Assembly: GCA_016295005.1 (NCBI GenBank)
Contig: JAEDMA010000058.1
Location: forward strand, 1 to 8,330
Length of the DNA: 8,330 nucleotides
DNA from: Christensenellaceae bacterium
GTDB lineage: Bacteria; Bacillota; Clostridia; Christensenellales; Borkfalkiaceae
Reading direction: 5' to 3'
The notes under the pieces were generated by a model. It searched no databases. It was not told the DNA's origin and saw only the letters and a program-made list of their open reading frames with translations. Position 1 is the stretch's first letter. The number at the start of each line of letters is the position of its first letter. Below, in pieces: positions 4,204 through 8,330 of this stretch. Made by a program: the position numbers and the translations under genes.

Positions 4204-5472
4204 TTGTTTAAAAAAGTCATATTTTGGATGCTGGCGTTTGTTTTGATTCTTGCCTTTTGTCTGGCGTCTTGCGGAGAAAAACCGGGAACGGAAGATCCGT
4301 CCGGAAATACAGATGAAGACGAATATACGCAATTGCTTCCTTTCAGTGCGTATAATCTGGACACGTATATTAAACCGTATTGGAAAGGTTTTATCGAATA
4401 TAACGAAACGGTCCTGTTTCTCGGCGAAGACGACGAAGCGCAATTGCTTTACGACGTCGACGATATAATAGCGGTAACTTCATATGGTCTTGACACTTTA
4501 TACGAAGAGGGAAAGGATTACGAAATCGTCGGAAACAAGATAAAAAGAACAAAAAATTCTTCCATACCTTATTTTACGGAAGACGAGTATTATCCTTCTC
4601 AGAGCACAATGAAGAGTCTTGAGGAAGGCAGAGAATATTTGTTATACGGCGAAGGCGAAACGTTTACGTCCCGCCAGATAGCCGTAACTTATACTCATTC
4701 CGATAAATGGACGGGGGCTGTGCCGGAGGGGCAAAGCAATAAATTTCGAAACGCAAAGGCGAAGCTTGAAGCCAAAGAAGATATCAAAATTTTGTTTTAC
4801 GGGGACAGTATAACCACCGGGGCGAATTCGAGCAAGAAAACGGGCGTAAAGCCTAATGCGGAACTATATACTGAAATGATAACCTCGTATCTGAAAAACA
4901 AATACGGATATGACAAGATAAATTATAACGTAAACAATGATAAAAACAACGTCAACCCCGACATAACGCTTTCGTCGGACAGCGAAGAAAAAAGCGTTAT
5001 CGAATATATAAACATGGCGGTAGGCGGTCAGGACTCCAACTGGGCTGTTTCCAATTATGAAAACAGAGTGCTTAAATTCGAACCGGATCTGGTTTTTATC
5101 GCTTTCGGAATGAACGATAAAACACGTACTGCGTCGTACTTTTACGATAAAATGTCCGTTCTGGTAGAGAATATAAGAAACGAACTGCCCGCCGTCGAAA
5201 TAATGCTGATATCTACGTCGTTACCAAATAAAACGGCGGCGGCCGCGGCTTCGGGAACTCCTTTTTTCAAGGAGCACGACAAGTTTGAGGCAGAACTTAA
5301 AAAAATATCGGACGCATACGAAAACGTCGGATTGTCGAACGTAACATCGTTGAACGCTGAGTTGCTTAAAAGGAAAAGGTTCCGGGATATGACCGGTAAC
5401 AACATAAATCACCCTAACGATTATCTGGCAAGACTTTACGCACAGGTTACGATAGCTTCTTTGGGATTATAA
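4204..5472 (+). CDS. SGNH/GDSL-family carbohydrate esterase lipoprotein
   Basis: A 422-residue secreted esterase, probably removing acetyl or similar ester groups from a polysaccharide. The start is TTG, 10 bases after AGGGAG. A signal peptide with lipobox L20-A21-S22-C23 anchors it to the outer membrane face, and an acidic linker follows (residues about 24-42). Residues about 45-185 look like an all-beta sandwich of the type that precedes SGNH domains. The catalytic domain shows block I FYGDSITTG (Ser202), block II NMAVGG (Gly274), block III FGMND (Asn304) and block V NHPND (His403). The position three before the histidine, usually Asp, is Asn400, so it may use a Ser-His dyad, as known in family CE2, which also has a beta-sandwich before the SGNH domain. 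The rhamnosidase gene starts 5 bases after it, which points to rhamnose-containing pectin, but substrate and ester type are inferred. Confidence 0.85.
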   Translation: MFKKVIFWMLAFVLILAFCLASCGEKPGTEDPSGNTDEDEYTQLLPFSAYNLDTYIKPYWKGFIEYNETVLFLGEDDEAQLLYDVDDIIAVTSYGLDTLYEEGKDYEIVGNKIKRTKNSSIPYFTEDEYYPSQSTMKSLEEGREYLLYGEGETFTSRQIAVTYTHSDKWTGAVPEGQSNKFRNAKAKLEAKEDIKILFYGDSITTGANSSKKTGVKPNAELYTEMITSYLKNKYGYDKINYNVNNDKNNVNPDITLSSDSEEKSVIEYINMAVGGQDSNWAVSNYENRVLKFEPDLVFIAFGMNDKTRTASYFYDKMSVLVENIRNELPAVEIMLISTSLPNKTAAAAASGTPFFKEHDKFEAELKKISDAYENVGLSNVTSLNAELLKRKRFRDMTGNNINHPNDYLARLYAQVTIASLGL

Positions 5473-5477
5473 AAACT

Positions 5478-8015
5478 ATGGCAAAAATTACAGAATTTAC
5501 CACAGAGCACGAAATAAATCCGATAGGACTCGACAATACAAGTCCGCGGTTCGGTTGGAAATACGAACGGGAAAATAACCTTTTACAGAAGAGTTACGTC
5601 ATAAAAGTATCGTCTTCGTTGGAAAAACTTCTTAATAACGAAGGCGATATGTGGGATTCGGGGGAAGTTGTTTCCGGCGACAATTTCTGCGTGGTTTACG
5701 ATGGCAAAAAGCTTAACGCCTGCAGTGTTTATTACGTTAAGGTTTGGGTAAAAACGAGCGTCGGAAACGCTGAAAGCGAAATTAATACGTTTGAAACCGG
5801 TCTGTTTGAAGAGCTATGGCAACCTTCTTTCAGAATATTGCCTTATTCGGCAAACGGAGCGGCAATTGCATTCCGTCGTGATTTTACTTTGCCGGCTAAA
5901 AAAGTGGAACGGGCGCGGGCGTACGTGTGCGCGCTGGGCAATCATGAGTTTTATATCAACGGGCATAAAATTGGCAACGATCTGCTTAATCCCGTAATAT
6001 CGGACTACAATAAACTTTATTATTACAATACATACGACATAACCGAATACGTTCAGGAAAAAAACGGCGCGGGAATTATTGCCGCGAACGGTTGGAACGG
6101 GTTCAGTCAGATTTGCGCCGTCTTTTACGTAAAATTTACCGACGGCGAAGAAGTATTCGTAAAAACAGGCGAATACGAAAGAGCGTGGAAAGCAAAAAAA
6201 TCACCCGTGATTTTTACTTCGGTATTCGACGGGGAGACTTACGACGCCCGATTGGAAGAAAGCCTTGGCGACTGGAGCGAATATAATCCTAGATTCAATC
6301 TCAACAACGGCTGGTTTTACGCTGCGGTAAAGCTTCACGACGCGAACGTATCAATCAGACCGCAACGCATGGAAAGTATAAAGCTTCAGGAAGCCTTGAT
6401 GCCGGTCAAAGTGTTTCAAAACGATGACGAGACTGTTTACGATTTTGGCGAAATACTTACGGGCAGATGTAAAATAACGGTAAACGGAGAGCGTGGCGCG
6501 AGGGTTACGATAAAACATGCCGAAGTATTAAACGAGGACTGTGTTCCGGATTATAAAAGCATGCGTAACGCTTTGAATACCGACGTCTACATTCTTGCCG
6601 GAAAAGAAAGCGAAACATGGAATCCGACGTTCTCTTATCGTGGTTTCAGATATGCGTCCGTATCAGTCAGCGGAAAGGTCAGAATAGAAAATATCGTTGC
6701 GGAAAAAATCAGAACTGACACGCGCGTAAACGGCAGTTTCGTCTGTTCGGACGGGACGCTGAACGCGCTACATGAAACGGCTTTCAGGACGGAAGCGTGC
6801 AATCACCACGGAATTCTTACCGATTGCCCCCAGAGAGACGAACGCATGGGGTGGCTGAACGATATGAGCACGCGCTTATATCAGACGGTAAACAATTTCG
6901 ACATGACGCGCTTTTTTGAAAAAATCACAGACGATATTACCGCAACGATGAATTCAGACGGAGCCATAAAGGATACTGCGCCTTATTATATCGGCGGCGA
7001 AATAGCCGATCCCGTCTCAATATCTTATTTACTCATCGCGAAATTTTCTTACGAACTGTATGGTAATAAAAAATTGCTTGAAAATAATTATAACAATTAT
7101 AAAAAGTGGGTGGAATATCTGACTGCCGCGTCAGAGAACGGCATATTGTCGCTCGGGCTTTACGGGGACTGGGTGCCCGCTATCCGCGTCGTTACGGGCG
7201 AAGCCCGAAAGAACAGAGCTGTTCCCATTCCCGTAATATCGACGGCTTATCTTTATTGGTATTACAAGCTGATGTCGGAATTTTCGGAATTGCTGGGCAA
7301 AGAGGACGATCTGAATCGGTACAGAGAACTTGCCGCGCGCACTAAAACCGCTTTCAACGAAAGATTTTATAACGACGAAACAGCGTCTTATTGCGCCGAC
7401 GTTCAGTCGATGAACGCCATTGCGGTGTCGATAGGGTTGTGTGAAGAAGAAAACAGACAAAAACTCGTAGATGCGATAGTAAACGACGTAAAAGGTCGGG
7501 ACTATCATATGACCTGCGGTAACCAGTCTTACAGACATCTTTTCAAAGTTCTTGCAGAAAACGGACATAACGACGTCGTTATGAGAATTCTAAAAAACGA
7601 GGAGTATCCGTCCTTCGGTTATATGCTTAAAAACGGTGCGACCACGATCTGGGAACGCTGGGAGAAAGAGGTGTCGAAGGTTGAAGAAAACATGCACTCG
7701 TACTGTCATCCGATGTTTACCGCTTACGACGAATGGTTCTTCCGTTACGTTGCGGGCATTAAGGTTCTAGACGGCGTGGCGGGTATGAAACGAATGGAAA
7801 TTTCACCTGCTTGCGTCGACGGACTAACGAAGTTCAGTTGCATATACAGAACTCCCAATGGCATTTTGTCCGTAAAATACGAAAAGGTTTCCGACGGAAA
7901 ACTGAATTATTCTGTAACGGTTCCGCCAAACACAACTGCGAGGATAAAACTTCCTTTTGAGAGCAGAATCGTTGATGTGGGCTCGGGGGACTACGGATTT
8001 ACCGTAAACGGATAA
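5478..8015 (+). CDS. GH78 alpha-L-rhamnosidase
   Basis: An 845-residue glycoside hydrolase that releases terminal alpha-L-rhamnose by inversion. Domains in order: an N-terminal fibronectin-like module (residues about 6-110; INPIGLDNTSPRFGW is the family's opening text), a beta-sandwich with the sugar-binding look AYVCALGNHEFYINGHKIG (about 140-300), a second sandwich (DFGEILTGR, FSYRGFRYASV, about 320-425), the alpha/alpha barrel (about 430-765) and a short C-terminal beta domain. The signature TDCPQRDERMGW holds Glu455, which matches the family's general acid. ATTIWERW holds Glu726, in line with the proposed general base, and GDWVP (Asp564) is also conserved. There is no signal peptide, so it acts in the cytoplasm on imported oligosaccharides. 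The ribosome site is weak (GGGA at 5463-5466), so translation is probably coupled to the esterase upstream. Substrates could be rhamnogalacturonan I fragments or plant rhamnosides. Confidence 0.95.
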   Translation: MAKITEFTTEHEINPIGLDNTSPRFGWKYERENNLLQKSYVIKVSSSLEKLLNNEGDMWDSGEVVSGDNFCVVYDGKKLNACSVYYVKVWVKTSVGNAESEINTFETGLFEELWQPSFRILPYSANGAAIAFRRDFTLPAKKVERARAYVCALGNHEFYINGHKIGNDLLNPVISDYNKLYYYNTYDITEYVQEKNGAGIIAANGWNGFSQICAVFYVKFTDGEEVFVKTGEYERAWKAKKSPVIFTSVFDGETYDARLEESLGDWSEYNPRFNLNNGWFYAAVKLHDANVSIRPQRMESIKLQEALMPVKVFQNDDETVYDFGEILTGRCKITVNGERGARVTIKHAEVLNEDCVPDYKSMRNALNTDVYILAGKESETWNPTFSYRGFRYASVSVSGKVRIENIVAEKIRTDTRVNGSFVCSDGTLNALHETAFRTEACNHHGILTDCPQRDERMGWLNDMSTRLYQTVNNFDMTRFFEKITDDITATMNSDGAIKDTAPYYIGGEIADPVSISYLLIAKFSYELYGNKKLLENNYNNYKKWVEYLTAASENGILSLGLYGDWVPAIRVVTGEARKNRAVPIPVISTAYLYWYYKLMSEFSELLGKEDDLNRYRELAARTKTAFNERFYNDETASYCADVQSMNAIAVSIGLCEEENRQKLVDAIVNDVKGRDYHMTCGNQSYRHLFKVLAENGHNDVVMRILKNEEYPSFGYMLKNGATTIWERWEKEVSKVEENMHSYCHPMFTAYDEWFFRYVAGIKVLDGVAGMKRMEISPACVDGLTKFSCIYRTPNGILSVKYEKVSDGKLNYSVTVPPNTTARIKLPFESRIVDVGSGDYGFTVNG

Positions 8016-8112
8016 GAAGCAAACGGCTTACATAATCACGCAAAACAATAAAAACCTCCATTTTTAAGCGTTTTTGGCATGTAATCAAATATAAAAAAAG
8101 AAGGAACGGAAA
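8016..8112 (+). other. Gap between rhamnosidase and permease
   Basis: I see no convincing terminator or promoter here. AAAAAC (8056-8061 region) and GTTTTT (8070-8075 region) could form a short weak stem without a proper T tail. Read-through from the esterase-rhamnosidase promoter to the permease is therefore plausible. Confidence 0.4.
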
Positions 8113-8330
8113 ATGAGCATATCAGAAATAAAACTTGTTAACAAAAAAAACCGCAGGTTAAATAAACGTGACGTAACGCTTATATGTATGGCATCGGTCA
8201 GTCTAGTTTTTCTGCTTGTTTTTTCATATTTACCGATGGCTGGAATTCTTTTCGCATTCAAGGACGGAAATAAATCTTTGAATATTATCAACGCAATGTT
8301 TGAAGCGGACTGGACTTTGGATAATTTCAA
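8113..8330 (+). CDS. LplB-type sugar ABC transporter permease, 5' part
   Basis: An open frame of 72 residues runs off the window edge. The ATG at 8113 follows AAGGA (8101-8105) by 7 bases. After a basic N-terminus (KKNRRLNKRD) comes the first membrane segment (residues about 21-48) with SYLPMAGILFAFKD, then a short region ending WTLDNF. This is the hallmark start of LplB/YteP-type permeases, which read YxPMxGxxxAFKDY and later WVGLxNF. Such proteins pair with a second permease and a lipoprotein receptor to import complex oligosaccharides, including rhamnogalacturonan fragments in Bacillus. It lies 97 bases after the rhamnosidase, so it probably belongs to the same operon, although an extra promoter in the gap cannot be excluded. 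The remaining permease and binding protein are expected beyond the window. Confidence 0.85.
   Translation, partial: MSISEIKLVNKKNRRLNKRDVTLICMASVSLVFLLVFSYLPMAGILFAFKDGNKSLNIINAMFEADWTLDNF

Noticed and set aside
7131..7568. 145-residue minus-strand frame inside the rhamnosidase gene
   Set aside because: Antisense to the conserved catalytic barrel; no promoter, ribosome site or family text.
8028..8084. TTACAT and ATGTAA arms in the gap before the permease
   Set aside because: Six-base arms 45 bases apart are expected by chance in AT-rich DNA, and no T run follows.
1..8330. CRISPR array, tRNA, rRNA or recombinase gene
   Set aside because: No regularly spaced repeats, no tRNA-like or rRNA text and no integrase or transposase motif seen on either strand.

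Overview
The window looks like a low-GC Gram-positive, probably spore-forming gut-type Clostridia chromosome. Reasons: strong AGGAGG-type ribosome sites, two lipoproteins with classical lipoboxes, an LplB-type sugar permease, and a fragment of a sporulation-like sigma factor. It divides at about 2876-2882 into two regions of different character.

Accessory part (1 to about 2880, visibly AT-rich, small poorly known genes). It opens with the truncated end of a SigF/SigG-like sigma factor (3-65). A three-repeat protein follows, split by an apparent one-base frameshift (96-392 and 392-1042). Next is a divergent pair, a 66-residue Xre regulator (minus strand) and a small lipoprotein (plus strand), which share an intergenic region holding a near-consensus promoter and overlapping inverted repeats. 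Last is a hypothetical gene (2188 to 2757 or 2782) with a 9-G tract before its start and a frame-breaking 8-A tract near its end. Three copies of a 3' module sit directly after stop codons: a motif ending in TAGGGATTTTT or similar, then a hairpin terminator. One is on the plus strand after 1042, one on the minus strand after xre, and one on the minus strand at 2020-2067 with no intact gene before it. This part resembles the end of an integrative or otherwise mobile element, although no recombinase is in view.

Chromosomal part (about 2880-8330). The sequence enters metN in mid-gene. Only the C-terminal (NIL) domain remains, followed by an intact overlapping metI, so the methionine ABC transporter locus appears to be interrupted by the accessory DNA. 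After two terminators and a clear promoter with adjacent palindromes comes a carbohydrate operon. It encodes a secreted SGNH-esterase lipoprotein (4204-5472), a cytoplasmic GH78 alpha-L-rhamnosidase (5478-8015), and the start of an LplB-type oligosaccharide permease (8113 to the window edge). Together these suggest de-esterification of a rhamnose-containing glycan such as rhamnogalacturonan I at the cell surface, ABC uptake of the oligosaccharide, and removal of rhamnose inside the cell.

The most interesting points are the repeated post-stop 3' module, the metN interruption, the three homopolymer-associated reading-frame anomalies in the accessory part, and the operator architecture of the two promoters.
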